Positions 7,508 through 15,735 of a stretch of 64,000 nucleotides of DNA are shown here, piece after piece. The stretch is from contig NZ_LJGT01000040.1 in the NCBI RefSeq assembly GCF_001751365.1, positions 911,696 through 975,695 of the forward strand. The letters are read 5' to 3'. How positions within the stretch are numbered: the stretch's first letter is position 1; the number at the start of each line of letters is the position of its first letter. Made by a program: the position numbers and the translations under genes. Below the pieces are notes generated by a model, which was not told where the DNA came from, searched no databases, and was given only the letters and a program-made list of their open reading frames with translations. Source of the DNA: Streptomyces abyssalis (GTDB taxonomy: Bacteria > Actinomycetota > Actinomycetes > Streptomycetales > Streptomycetaceae).

Positions 7508-8503
7508 TCAGTGGCCGAGACGCGCGAGCGCCTGATCGGGATAGCGGCCACCGGCGACGGCCTGCGCCGGCACCGCCTCGCGGAGCCGCGCCACCTGAGC
7601 CGGACCGAGGGTCACGCCGGCCGCTTCGGCGTTCTCCTCCAGATACCGCACGCGCTTCGTCCCCGGAATCGGCAGGATGTCCGGGCCCTGGGCCAGGAGC
7701 CAGGACAGCGCGGCCTGCGCGGGCGTGCATCCGATCTGCCCGGCGACGTCCTTCACGGCCTCGGCCAGGGCGAGGTTGGCCTCGATGTTGCCGTCCGCGA
7801 AGCGCGGCCACCGCCGGCGGTTGTCCTCCTCGGACAGGGCCTCGCGGGAACGGAGCGCACCGCCGAGCATGCCCCGCCCCAGCGGCGAGTACGCCACGAC
7901 GGCGACCCCGAGCTCACGGCAGGTGGCGAGCATCTCGCCCTCCACCACATCCCTGGTGAACAGCGAATACTCCAGCTGGATCGCGGCGATGGGATGCACG
8001 GCGTGTGCACGGCGCAGGGTCCGGGGACTGACCTCCGACAGACCGAGGTGGCGGACCTTGCCGGCCTGGACCAGCTCCGCCATTGCGCCCACCGTTTCCT
8101 CGACGGGTACGCCGGGGTCGCGCCGGTGCGCGTAGTACAGGTCGATGTGTTCGGTCCCCAGCCGCGCCAGCGAGGCATCACACGCGGCCGGCACGTACCC
8201 GGCTGAGGTGTCCACCTCGTCCACCCTGCCGCTGGCGGCGTCGCGCCTCAGGCCGAACTTGGTGGAGAGGAAGACCGCGTCGCGGTCGCGGCCGCGCAGC
8301 CAGGCGCCGACCAGCTCCTCGTTCGCGCCGGCGCCGTAGACGTCCGCCGTGTCGAGGAGGCTGACACCCAGTTCGGCGGCCCGGTCCAGAGTGCGCAGGC
8401 ATTCCTTCTCGTCCGCTGCACCGTAGGCGATCGACATGCCCATGCAGCCGAGACCGATCGCGGACACCTGCGTGCCCGTATCACCCAGCGGCCGGAACTT
8501 CAT
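7508..8503 (-). CDS. Aldo/keto reductase
   Basis: 331-residue NADPH-dependent oxidoreductase of the aldo/keto reductase superfamily. The catalytic set is visible: Asp and Tyr in DTADVYG, Lys in STKFGL, His in YYAHRRD. The C-terminal cofactor segment reads PIPGTKRVRYLEEN. The ATG at 8503 has AGAGGTG upstream and overlaps the end of the membrane-protein gene by 23 bases, so it is the third gene of a coupled operon. The substrate is unknown. Its place behind an ImmA/IrrE protease gene is unusual and may mean it is cargo of that module or simply co-transcribed. Confidence 0.92.
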   Translation of the reverse strand: MKFRPLGDTGTQVSAIGLGCMGMSIAYGAADEKECLRTLDRAAELGVSLLDTADVYGAGANEELVGAWLRGRDRDAVFLSTKFGLRRDAASGRVDEVDTSAGYVPAACDASLARLGTEHIDLYYAHRRDPGVPVEETVGAMAELVQAGKVRHLGLSEVSPRTLRRAHAVHPIAAIQLEYSLFTRDVVEGEMLATCRELGVAVVAYSPLGRGMLGGALRSREALSEEDNRRRWPRFADGNIEANLALAEAVKDVAGQIGCTPAQAALSWLLAQGPDILPIPGTKRVRYLEENAEAAGVTLGPAQVARLREAVPAQAVAGGRYPDQALARLGH

Positions 8504-9722
8504 CTCGCACCTCTTTCTCGTCTGCCCCGTCACGCCTGATCCTCGCGTAGGCCTTCGCCACGAGCAGCAGCCAGCCGAGTTCGCCGGCGTAGTCCTCGCC
8601 GATGCGGGACACCGTGTCACCGCCGGCAGCCGCTTCGCCGCGGGGTGCGGGCGGCGGCCGGTCGCCGGCCTTCGCCCTGAGCGCCTTCTTCAGACGCGCC
8701 GCCTCCACGGCCGCGCGCTCCGCCTCGCTCATGGGAGGTTCGCCGCGCACCCCGGCGGCGGTGGGTTCCGCACCCATGTAGGGGCGCATAGCGAGCAGAC
8801 CGTCACGGATCTCGATCACCCGGCGGTACAGCCGGAACCGGAGGTCGCCGTATCTGACCCGTTCCACGAACGACGGAGCCGGCGGATTGAGGGCGATCTC
8901 GGGCACGGCCCGGTACAGGTCGTTCCAGAGCGGATACAGCCGCTGAAAGGCGACCCAGTTGGCGATCCACATCCGGGCAGCCGACAGCCGAGGTCCCCAG
9001 GAGGGCATGGTGAACCCGGTCGCAACGAGGAGAATGCCGATGCCGTTGGACATCGGGGTCACCAACTCCCATTGCAGGGGGTCGAGTCCGGCCTGTACGG
9101 CGACGACGGCCCAGGCGCGGTTGACGCAGTAGGCGATGTAGATGGCAGCACCCACCGACGTGGTGTACAGGCCGCGGCGGAGCCACGCACGGCCCGCTGC
9201 CTTCGCGTACCGCCGTCCCAGCCGGGCGATCTCGGCCATCCCCGCGGCGAACGCGGTCACGTACAGCAGCAAGTACGCCGCGACCACGGGCCGGTGAGCG
9301 TTCTGCAGCAGATAGTGCGGCGACCTTTCCTGCCCGTCGGTGCCGGCCGCGTACCAGAGGACGAACATGGTCACGGCCACGAGGCCGAAGAGAGTGATGC
9401 GGCGCCGGACCTTCGGCCAAGCCTGCTCGGCGGGGTAGACCCAGAAGACCAGAGCGGCGAGGAACGCCGCGCTCGAAGTGACGCCGCCCGAAAGATGAAT
9501 GCCCAGTGCGCCGAGATTGGGCACGCCCAGATATTCGTCGACTCCCGCCGAGACCACCGGGGTCGACAGCGTGAACGAAATTCCCTTGAACATGAGCGCG
9601 ATGAGCAGCGCGAACAATGCCGGGTCCCGCCGCCCCGGCCGCACATGGCGGAGTTTGTAGAGGAAGGCAAGGGCGCAGATCCCGGCGCTCAGCGGAAAGA
9701 AGACACTTTTCAGTTCGATCAT
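8481..9722 (-). CDS. MAB_1171c-like polytopic membrane protein
   Basis: 413-residue protein with seven hydrophobic segments in the first 240 residues (about 5-24, 36-52, 73-95, 108-126, 145-165, 183-205, 218-240) and a charged cytoplasmic C-terminal third ending in Lys/Arg/Pro-rich sequence. It matches my memory of the MAB_1171c family, whose 'putative transporter' name is not based on function. The ATG overlaps the stop of the ImmA/IrrE gene as ATGA, so the two are translationally coupled, and the aldo/keto reductase overlaps its 3' end. Coupling to an ImmA-type protease suggests the membrane part senses or delivers a signal that switches the protease. That is inference. Confidence 0.82.
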   Translation of the reverse strand: MIELKSVFFPLSAGICALAFLYKLRHVRPGRRDPALFALLIALMFKGISFTLSTPVVSAGVDEYLGVPNLGALGIHLSGGVTSSAAFLAALVFWVYPAEQAWPKVRRRITLFGLVAVTMFVLWYAAGTDGQERSPHYLLQNAHRPVVAAYLLLYVTAFAAGMAEIARLGRRYAKAAGRAWLRRGLYTTSVGAAIYIAYCVNRAWAVVAVQAGLDPLQWELVTPMSNGIGILLVATGFTMPSWGPRLSAARMWIANWVAFQRLYPLWNDLYRAVPEIALNPPAPSFVERVRYGDLRFRLYRRVIEIRDGLLAMRPYMGAEPTAAGVRGEPPMSEAERAAVEAARLKKALRAKAGDRPPPAPRGEAAAGGDTVSRIGEDYAGELGWLLLVAKAYARIRRDGADEKEVRDEVPAAG

Positions 9723-10336
9723 GAGGTCTCCGCCCCAGGGGTCTTCCGTTCGCGGCTGCCGCGGCCGGCGGACGGCCCGTCGGCACGCCGTCGTCGCAGC
9801 GAGCGCTCGATCCGCTCCACCGCCTCCGCGTCTTCGGCACGTACTGCCGAAACCGCCTCCAGCTCCGGGCGGTTGATGCGTTCGAGGATGAGGGACGCGG
9901 TGACTTCCGCCTCCCTCTCCTCGAGACTCGAGTAGTTGCCCCGCCCGAGTATCTTCTGTACGAGTTCGGGGCCGAGGTCGGGGAAGAGCAGCCGGGCGGT
10001 GTCACCGCTGATCGATTCGCCCGTCCCGCTGCGGTGGCCGCAGACCATGTGCGCCAGTTCGTGCGCGATGATGTGGTCCTGGTGAGGCTTGCTGGTATCC
10101 GCCTCGTACACGATGAAGTCGACCGCCTCCGTCATGATCCACAGCCCGCAGGGGTGCGCGCCGGGCACACTCACCGGCACCAGCCGGAGCGGGCGCTCAC
10201 GTCTCTCGCTCAGCTGGTCGCACAGTTCGGAGATGTCGCACTGGTCCGGCAGATTCAGACTTGCGAGGAGTCTCTTGCTCGAGCGGCGTATTCGCTTCAG
10301 CTCATGACTCCGGTGCCACCAGTTCACTCGGCGCAA
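9719..10336 (-). CDS. ImmA/IrrE-family metallo-endopeptidase
   Basis: 205-residue predicted zinc protease with the HExxH motif as H-E-L-A-H near residue 90 (IIAHELAHMVCGH) and a downstream glutamate-rich helix (SLEEREAEVTASLI) that can supply the third ligand. Proteins of this family cleave XRE-type repressors (ImmA, IrrE) and are often misnamed toxins. I chose the TTG at 10336 because CCAGGAG lies six bases upstream. It is the first gene of the operon (protease, membrane protein, reductase). Its likely partner is the EspR-like XRE protein at the far end of the module. A structured tRNA-like element lies about 200 bases upstream on the same strand. Confidence 0.88.
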   Translation of the reverse strand: MRRVNWWHRSHELKRIRRSSKRLLASLNLPDQCDISELCDQLSERRERPLRLVPVSVPGAHPCGLWIMTEAVDFIVYEADTSKPHQDHIIAHELAHMVCGHRSGTGESISGDTARLLFPDLGPELVQKILGRGNYSSLEEREAEVTASLILERINRPELEAVSAVRAEDAEAVERIERSLRRRRADGPSAGRGSRERKTPGAETS

Positions 10337-10530
10337 CGCGTACTCCTGGCTAGAACCCTGCGTCCCCGTACATGGGCGGCAGCGCCGTCCGCACAGAACA
10401 CCGCTTCACACGTCCGTTGTCCGGCTGTTCGTCGCCCCGGCCGCCCGGCCGCCCGGCTGCTCGATTGCGCTGCTGCTCGGAATGCCGCATGTGGTCGCAA
10501 TGCCGCACGCCGGCTGCCGACGATAGCGCG
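10337..10530 (-). other. Leader region of the ImmA/IrrE operon, no gene
   Basis: About 190 bases between the structured element and the protease start. It is GC-rich with an irregular run of GGCCGGGC-like repeats near 10437-10455 and no convincing reading frame. It would be the 5' untranslated leader if transcription starts at or before the structured element. Confidence 0.4.
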
Positions 10531-10615
10531 GTGCCGGCCGGGAATTGAACCCGGGCCCTCGGACACGTGTGAGGGCCTGTCAGTTGCGTTCCTTAACCGC
10601 GGCCTTCCGCCTCCT
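10531..10615 (-). other. tRNA-T-arm-like structured element
   Basis: Read on the minus strand, this stretch can form three hairpins in a row: GCGG-AAGG-CCGC (10610-10599), GGCCCTC-10 nt-GAGGGCC (10577-10554) and CCGGG-TTCAATT-CCCGG (10554-10538). The last is a textbook tRNA T arm (G-TTCAATT-C), followed by CGGCACC. I cannot pair a seven-base acceptor stem or place a normal anticodon arm, so it is not a complete cloverleaf. It could be a tRNA mimic, a decayed tRNA or an unknown leader RNA of the ImmA/IrrE operon. The symmetry allows hairpins on either strand; only the minus strand gives the T-loop. Confidence 0.5.
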
Positions 10616-10748
10616 TAACTGTGGCCTAAGTCCCATCGGCTGCGGACCGCATCGTGCGGTTTGTCCCGGCCGCGCCCGATAGCTTTGTCGCACGCCGGAA
10701 CACGCGCCGGAACACGCGACTCCCGTTCGCCGAAGGAGGCAGCCCGCG

Positions 10749-11825
10749 ATGAGGAACCGCGCCGAAGCGCAGCCTTCCGGCGGGAGCCGCACGGTGAAGC
10801 CGGTCCTGACTTCCCTGGCCGCGGCGGCGGTTGCGGCGTCGTTGCTCGCCGGCTGCTCGACGGGGCAGAACGACCCGGAGCCCACCGGCCCGCCCCCGGC
10901 GAAGACCCCGCCGAAGGAGAGCGAGGCTCCCGCGCCGGACGCCTTCGCCCCGTACGTGGACACCTCGCTCAAGCCCTCGTTCGACCTCGTCCGGAGCGCC
11001 GAGAGGACCGGCGTGAAGGAGTACAACCTCGCGTTCGTCTCCCCGGGCGGCGGCCGGTGCGTGCCCCAGTGGGGCGGCAGACAGAAGCTGACCGGCAACC
11101 CCGTGGCCGCGCAGGCCGACGAGCTGCGCGACAAGGGAGGGGACGTGCGGGTGTCGTTCGGCGGTCAGAGCGGCAACGAACTGGCCCGGGCCTGCCGCTC
11201 GGTGGACGCACTCGCCGCGGCGTACACCGAGGTCATCGACGCGTACGACTTGACGAAGCTCGACTTCGATCTCGAAGGCCCCGCCCTGAAGGACAAGAAG
11301 GCGAACGAACTCCGCAGCCAGGCGATCGTCCGCCTCCAGCGGCAGCGCCCGAACCTGAACGTCTCCTTCACCCTCCCGGTCATGCCCTCGGGCCTGGGCG
11401 CCGACTCCCTCGCCGTGCTGAAGAACGCGCAGAAGAACGGGGCGCGGATCAACAGGGTCAACATCATGGCCATGGACTACGGCACGTACTACGACGGCGA
11501 CATGGGGAAGTACGCCGTGAAGGCCGCGACCGCCGCGCATCGGCAGATCCAGCCGGCCCTGGGCATCGAGGACGAGGAGGAGGCCTGGGACTCGCTCGCC
11601 GTCACCCCGATGATCGGCGTCAACGACGTCAAGGGCGAGATCTTCCGTCCCGGCGACGCGGCCGAGCTCAAGAAGTTCGCGGACAGCAAGGAGCTGGGCG
11701 GCCTGTCGATGTGGTCGGCGACCCGTGACAGGCCCTGCCCCGGAGGAGCCGACTCCAGGGCGCAGGCGACCTGTTCGGGCATCGGCGAGAAGACGGACGT
11801 CTTCACGGAGGCGTTCACGGACTGA
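10749..11825 (+). CDS. GH18 chitinase-like lipoprotein
   Basis: 358-residue secreted protein with a lipoprotein signal (hydrophobic stretch, then LLAGC near residue 33) and a Pro/Glu-rich linker. A glycoside hydrolase 18-like barrel follows. The segment LTKLDFDLEG carries the DxDxE catalytic pattern, and NIMAMDYG matches the usual late-strand motif. It resembles extracellular chitinase-type proteins that act on N-acetylglucosamine polymers, but the substrate is untested. The ATG at 10749 has GGAGG ten bases upstream. It stands alone, with a strong hairpin terminator after it, and faces the DD-carboxypeptidase gene. Confidence 0.87.
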   Translation: MRNRAEAQPSGGSRTVKPVLTSLAAAAVAASLLAGCSTGQNDPEPTGPPPAKTPPKESEAPAPDAFAPYVDTSLKPSFDLVRSAERTGVKEYNLAFVSPGGGRCVPQWGGRQKLTGNPVAAQADELRDKGGDVRVSFGGQSGNELARACRSVDALAAAYTEVIDAYDLTKLDFDLEGPALKDKKANELRSQAIVRLQRQRPNLNVSFTLPVMPSGLGADSLAVLKNAQKNGARINRVNIMAMDYGTYYDGDMGKYAVKAATAAHRQIQPALGIEDEEEAWDSLAVTPMIGVNDVKGEIFRPGDAAELKKFADSKELGGLSMWSATRDRPCPGGADSRAQATCSGIGEKTDVFTEAFTD

Positions 11826-11923
11826 GCGGGGGCGGGGCGGGCCGTCGGCTGACTGGCCGGTGCTGTCGCGCTGCCCGTTCCGACGACTGAGCCGGGGCGT
11901 CGCCGCGCATCCGGCGGGTTGGG

Positions 11924-11966
11924 GCGGCATCTGAAGGGGATCTGACCCGTCCCCTTCAGATGCCGC
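11924..11966. terminator. Bidirectional hairpin terminator, 17-base perfect stem
   Basis: GCGGCATCTGAAGGGGA (11924-11940) and its exact reverse complement (11950-11966) are separated by a nine-base loop. The element lies between the convergent chitinase-like and DD-carboxypeptidase genes, so it can end both transcripts. Confidence 0.88.
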
Positions 11967-12049
11967 GACGGGGCTCGGACCGGGCCCGGACCGGGTGCCG
12001 TGCTCACAGCGTTCGGCACCCCGGGCTCCCGGCGCCCGGGCCGGCGACG

Positions 12050-13657
12050 TCAGCAGCGGACCGGCTTCGTCCAGGAGCACTCCGCGCCGAATGTGGGAGC
12101 CGGGGTGCGGCCGGTGTCGCGGTCTCCACCCCGCTTCTCGGCCGGCTCGCCTTCCTTCCCGTCCGAGGCGAGCGCCACCACGATCTCGTCCTCGACGCCC
12201 TTCACCGAGTCGGCCATGTAGTTGTTGAGGATGATGCTGAACGTCAACTCGCGGCCGTCCGCGTCGGTGACGTACCCCGACAGTGCCGAAGCGCCCGTCA
12301 GTGAGCCCGTCTTGGCGTGCGCGTTGCGCTCGGCGGGGGTGTCGCACATGCGGGAGCGGAGCGTGCCGCCCGTGAGCCGGCCCGGTGCGCAGGCGATCGG
12401 CAGCGCGTCGTACCACTGCTTGAACCACGGCTTCTTCCGCACCGAGTGGAGAAGCGTGGCGAGGTGGCCCGCGGAGACGTTGTCCATCCTGGACAGACCC
12501 GAGCCGTCGACCTGCCGCAGCGTTGCGGTGTCCACGCCCTCCTTGTCCAGGAAGCCGCTGACCGTCTTCAGCCCCGCGCTCCAGGTGCCCTCGCCGGCCG
12601 ACTCGTGGCCCATCGTCTTGGTGAGGACCTCGGCGTGGTTGTTGTTGGACAGCTTCATGAAGGGGACGGTCAGCTCTTTCAGCGGCATCGACGAATGACG
12701 CGCGACGCGCTGGGCCCCGTCCGGCGTGGCCTTGCCCAGCTCCGTCTCTCCGGCGACCCGGACGCCGTGCCGCTTCAGCGCCTCGGCGAAGACGGACGCG
12801 GCGTATCCGGTGGGCTCCCACACGCTCGTCCACGACTCGTACGGCTCCGCGCCGACGGGGATGCCGCCGCTCACAGTGATCTTGTTCCCGCCGTGTTCGC
12901 GGTCGACGGAGAGCGTGTTCTCACCGTTCCCCGCGACGGTGGTGGCGTCGACCTCGACGTCGACGTAATCGTTGTCCGGCGTGACCTTCACCTTGGGGTC
13001 CTCGCCCGCCGCAGCGCCCGGTACGGCCTCGATGTACACGCTGCCCGTGTCGTAGTCGGTGTCGGGAGCGAGGCTCAGCGCGGAGATCTGCGAGGAGTAG
13101 TACGCGGACTCGTCGTCGGCCGCCCACGAGCGCCCGAGCCGCTCCGAGTCGAACCGGGTGTCGTCGGCGACCAGGCTTCCCGTCACCTCCTCGATCCCGG
13201 ACCCGGCGACCTCGGCCGCCATCGCGTCGTAGTCCTTCGCCAGCAGCGTCGGGTCGCCCGTGCCGCGCACGTACAGGTCGCCGTCGAGACGGCCGCCGTC
13301 GCGGTCACCGTGCGCGAGTACGTCGGTGCGGTATCGGTACCCGGGCCCGAGGACGTCCATGGCGGCTGCCGAGGTCAGCAGCTTGGTGTTGGACGCGGGC
13401 ACGAGCCGCCGGTCGCTTTGGTGACGGTAGAGAGGCTTGCCGCTGCGCGCGTCGGCCACCACCACGCTCGAACTGGCCCCGTCCAGCCGTTTGCCGGAGA
13501 GAATCCGCTCGACGGCCTTCTGCCACGAGGGCTCGTTCTCCGGCGTGGCGGTACGGGCGCCGGCCGCGCCGCCCGTGCCGAGCACGAGGGCGAGCCCCGC
13601 AGCCACGGCCACGACCCTCGTACGAACCGGGAACCAGGAAGGTGTGTGTCTCCTCAT
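12050..13657 (-). CDS. dacB: D-alanyl-D-alanine carboxypeptidase/endopeptidase (PBP4 type, S13)
   Basis: 535-residue exported penicillin-binding protein that trims or opens peptidoglycan cross-links outside the membrane. It has an N-terminal signal (Arg-rich start, then AVAAGLALVLGTGGAAG). All three active-site motifs are visible: SxxK in VPASNTKLL, SxN in KLSNNNHAE, KTG in AHAKTGSLTG. The long insertion between SxxK and SxN is the domain typical of peptidase family S13. The ATG lies at 13657. It is a single gene between a shared terminator and the anti-sigma-like ATPase gene. The symbol is by family, not by demonstrated function. Confidence 0.92.
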   Translation of the reverse strand: MRRHTPSWFPVRTRVVAVAAGLALVLGTGGAAGARTATPENEPSWQKAVERILSGKRLDGASSSVVVADARSGKPLYRHQSDRRLVPASNTKLLTSAAAMDVLGPGYRYRTDVLAHGDRDGGRLDGDLYVRGTGDPTLLAKDYDAMAAEVAGSGIEEVTGSLVADDTRFDSERLGRSWAADDESAYYSSQISALSLAPDTDYDTGSVYIEAVPGAAAGEDPKVKVTPDNDYVDVEVDATTVAGNGENTLSVDREHGGNKITVSGGIPVGAEPYESWTSVWEPTGYAASVFAEALKRHGVRVAGETELGKATPDGAQRVARHSSMPLKELTVPFMKLSNNNHAEVLTKTMGHESAGEGTWSAGLKTVSGFLDKEGVDTATLRQVDGSGLSRMDNVSAGHLATLLHSVRKKPWFKQWYDALPIACAPGRLTGGTLRSRMCDTPAERNAHAKTGSLTGASALSGYVTDADGRELTFSIILNNYMADSVKGVEDEIVVALASDGKEGEPAEKRGGDRDTGRTPAPTFGAECSWTKPVRC

Positions 13658-13718
13658 GGCAGGAGAGCCTGGCAGCCCGCGGGCGATGCCGCGACGGATC
13701 TGCGGCGCGAGTTCTCGG

Positions 13719-14231
13719 TCATCGTCTCCGGGGCGAGAGGTCTTCCTGCTCGACTTCCGCCCAGACGGTCTTCCCGACCGGGTGACGGGCCGACGTTCCC
13801 CAGCGGGCGGCCAGGATGTCGACGAGGAGGAGCCCGCGGCCCGATTCCTCGTCCGGGTCCGGAACGACAGGACGGGCGGGCGGCGGCTCCGGGTTCGCGT
13901 CCGCCACCTCGATACGTACGGTGCCTGCCTCCGGGGCGTGGCTGAGACGGAGCCGGAAGTCGCGCCCGGGGACGCGGCCGTGCGAGACCGCGTTGGCGGT
14001 GAGCTCGCCGACGAGCAGCGCGACGCAGCACGAGAGGTCCGACGCCGGAGGGTGATCCCACTCCGCCATGCGCTTCACAGCCAGCCGCCGGGCGAGGCGC
14101 GCTCCACGCGGCGAGGAGGTGAACTGCATCGAGAACACGTGCAGTTGAGGTTCTTGTACGGGCCGCGGCTCGGGGCCGGGGTCCGGGTCCTCGTCCTGCG
14201 TGGTCATCGCGTCGAGCATCGTGCCGCCCAT
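13719..14231 (-). CDS. Anti-sigma-factor-like ATP-binding protein (HATPase_c_2)
   Basis: 170-residue GHKL ATPase of the RsbW/SpoIIAB type common in Streptomyces. Visible motifs are the N box (VGELTANAVSHG), G1-like (EVADANPEPP) and G2 (GRGLLLVDILA). Such proteins can phosphorylate anti-anti-sigma partners or work with HTH/DUF397 proteins. It is divergent from exactly such an HTH-DUF397 pair (112-base gap), the arrangement known from whiJ/abaA-like developmental clusters. Several in-frame starts (14231, 14219, 14207) lack a good ribosome site, so the start is uncertain. Confidence 0.88.
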   Translation of the reverse strand: MGGTMLDAMTTQDEDPDPGPEPRPVQEPQLHVFSMQFTSSPRGARLARRLAVKRMAEWDHPPASDLSCCVALLVGELTANAVSHGRVPGRDFRLRLSHAPEAGTVRIEVADANPEPPPARPVVPDPDEESGRGLLLVDILAARWGTSARHPVGKTVWAEVEQEDLSPRRR

Positions 14232-14343
14232 CCCATGTCGTACGTGATTCGTGACTTTCCGTGTTCAAGGATCGGTATGCGGGCCTATGCTCGAAAGGTG
14301 GTGAAGGCTTACATCACTGGTCGTAAGGAACGGAAGTAAGGCC

Positions 14344-15288
14344 GTGGCCAACGAAATCGATCCCGCTTCGTCCATGGCCGCGCTCTTCGGTTCCCGGGTA
14401 CGAAGGCTCCGTACGGCAGCGGGCATGACCCAGGCCGAACTCGGCCGCAGGACACACGTGGTCAGCACCCGCATCACGCAGGTCGAGCGGGCTTCGGGGG
14501 CGAAGCCGACGCTGGAGCTGGCACGTGCTCTGGACAACACCCTTGACGCGGACGGGTTGTTGGCCGACCTGTGGCCGTACGTCCACCGCGAGACGTTCCC
14601 GGACTGGTCCCGGGCCTTCATGGCGTACTCGGCGCGGGCGGTGAGCATTCGCGAGTACGCGGCGCATGTGGTGCCCGGGCTGCTGCAGACCGAGGAGTAC
14701 GCCAGGGCCCTGCTGGGTGTCGGCCGATCGCTGCTCAGCGAGGAGCACTTGGAGGAACGGCTCTCCGCACGAATGGAGCGGCAGGAGCGGCTTGGTTCCG
14801 CTGACCGGCCCGAGGTGTGGGCTGTCCTGGACGAGGCGGTGCTGATGCGGCCGGTCGGCGGACGTCCGGTCATGCGCGGTCAGTTGTCCAGGCTGCTGGA
14901 CGCTGCCGAGGACCGCAGGGTCACGGTCCAGGTGCTGCCGTTCGACCAGGGCGAACATGACTTGTTGGGCGGCTCGATGACCGTCCTGACTCTGCCGGAC
15001 GAGACCGAAGCCGTCTATCTGGAGGGCGCCGACTACGGCCAGCTCATCGAGGAACCAGGCGAAATCAAACGTCACTCGCTGATTTATGACCGCTTGCGGG
15101 CGGTGGCTCTGCCGCCGAAGATGTCGCTCGACATGATTCGCTGCGTGATGGAGGGCAACCACCGTGGAGTCAGTGTCCCGTCCCGGTCTGAACGGCGCCG
15201 CGTGGCGCAGGAGCAGCTACAGCAACCAGGAGGGCGGCAACTGCGTGGAGGTGGCGGACGGGTTTCCCGGCGTCGTGCCCGTACGTGA
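14344..15288 (+). CDS. HTH regulator with DUF5753 domain (WhiJ-like)
   Basis: 314-residue regulator with an XRE helix-turn-helix at residues about 15-70 (MTQAELGRRTHVVSTRITQVE) and a DUF5753 domain beginning with REYAAHVVPGLLQTEEYARALL. Members are usually about 270-285 residues and stop at or near the start of the following DUF397 gene. Here the frame runs on, so the last 40 or so residues (Arg/Gln/Gly-rich) are read out of frame across the first 125 bases of that gene. This suggests a lost stop codon or frameshift. The GTG at 14344 has a purine-rich upstream region. It forms a trio with the divergent ATPase and downstream DUF397 genes. Confidence 0.88.
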   Translation: MANEIDPASSMAALFGSRVRRLRTAAGMTQAELGRRTHVVSTRITQVERASGAKPTLELARALDNTLDADGLLADLWPYVHRETFPDWSRAFMAYSARAVSIREYAAHVVPGLLQTEEYARALLGVGRSLLSEEHLEERLSARMERQERLGSADRPEVWAVLDEAVLMRPVGGRPVMRGQLSRLLDAAEDRRVTVQVLPFDQGEHDLLGGSMTVLTLPDETEAVYLEGADYGQLIEEPGEIKRHSLIYDRLRAVALPPKMSLDMIRCVMEGNHRGVSVPSRSERRRVAQEQLQQPGGRQLRGGGGRVSRRRART

Positions 15289-15379
15289 CAGCAAGCGTCC
15301 ACATGGCCCGGCCGTCGTGGTTTCCGCGTCGTCGTGGTCCGCGTTCGTCGGTGAGCTGAAGTCCGGCCACCCTTCCTGA
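15164..15379 (+). CDS. DUF397-domain small protein
   Basis: 71-residue protein of the DUF397 family, with the typical start (LNGAAWRRSSYS), central NCVEVADG and end (VSASSWSAFVGELKSG). DUF397 proteins are abundant in Streptomyces, act as partners of DUF5753 HTH regulators and influence development or antibiotic production in characterised cases. The GTG at 15164 has GGAGG about nine bases upstream, inside the 3' part of the HTH gene, so it is translationally linked to it. A strong terminator follows nine bases after the stop. Confidence 0.92.
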   Translation: MESVSRPGLNGAAWRRSSYSNQEGGNCVEVADGFPGVVPVRDSKRPHGPAVVVSASSWSAFVGELKSGHPS

Positions 15380-15387
15380 CCGAAGAA

Positions 15388-15424
15388 CGGGAGGCCCGCA
15401 GCGTGCGGGCCTCCCGGACTTTTC
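15388..15424 (+). terminator. Intrinsic terminator after DUF397 gene
   Basis: Perfect 13-base stem CGGGAGGCCCGCA / TGCGGGCCTCCCG with a three-base loop, then GACTTTT. It is a classical rho-independent terminator, and the stem may also serve the convergent DUF2188 gene. Confidence 0.9.
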
Positions 15425-15445
15425 GTGTGCACGAGGTCAAGAGCC

Positions 15446-15673
15446 TCAGCCACGAGGGGAGTTGGGGGCGTCCCCCGCGGTGAGTGTCCGCTTGTCGCGG
15501 ATCTTGCCGTCCGTGCCGTGGACGACGAGTTCACCGCCGCCGTCGTTCTGGATGATCTCCCGTGCGCGCTCGATGGCCGCTTCCTGAGTGTCGGTGTGGG
15601 TCGTGGCCTGCACACCGTCGGGGTTGAAGATCTTCCACTGGTCGCCGTCGGGGGCTACGTGCCGGTCACCCAT
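15446..15673 (-). CDS. DUF2188-domain small protein
   Basis: 75-residue soluble protein matching DUF2188: start DRHVAPDGDQWKI, central AAIERAREIIQNDGGGELVVHG, then a basic segment DGKIRDKRT. The function of the family is unknown. The ATG at 15673 was chosen because AGGAGG lies about seven bases upstream; the longer open frame lacks this. Just upstream on the same strand is the LPFR small protein, 62 bases away, so the two may share a transcript. Confidence 0.85.
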   Translation of the reverse strand: MGDRHVAPDGDQWKIFNPDGVQATTHTDTQEAAIERAREIIQNDGGGELVVHGTDGKIRDKRTLTAGDAPNSPRG

Positions 15674-15735
15674 GATGGGCCTCCTGTCCTTCGTCTTCCT
15701 CTTACGAGTTGACTCCTGGTGGCCGCCTGCAGCGG

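Noticed and set aside
10531..10615. Annotating a normal tRNA gene
   Set aside because: Only the T arm is convincing; no seven-base acceptor stem or proper anticodon arm can be formed.
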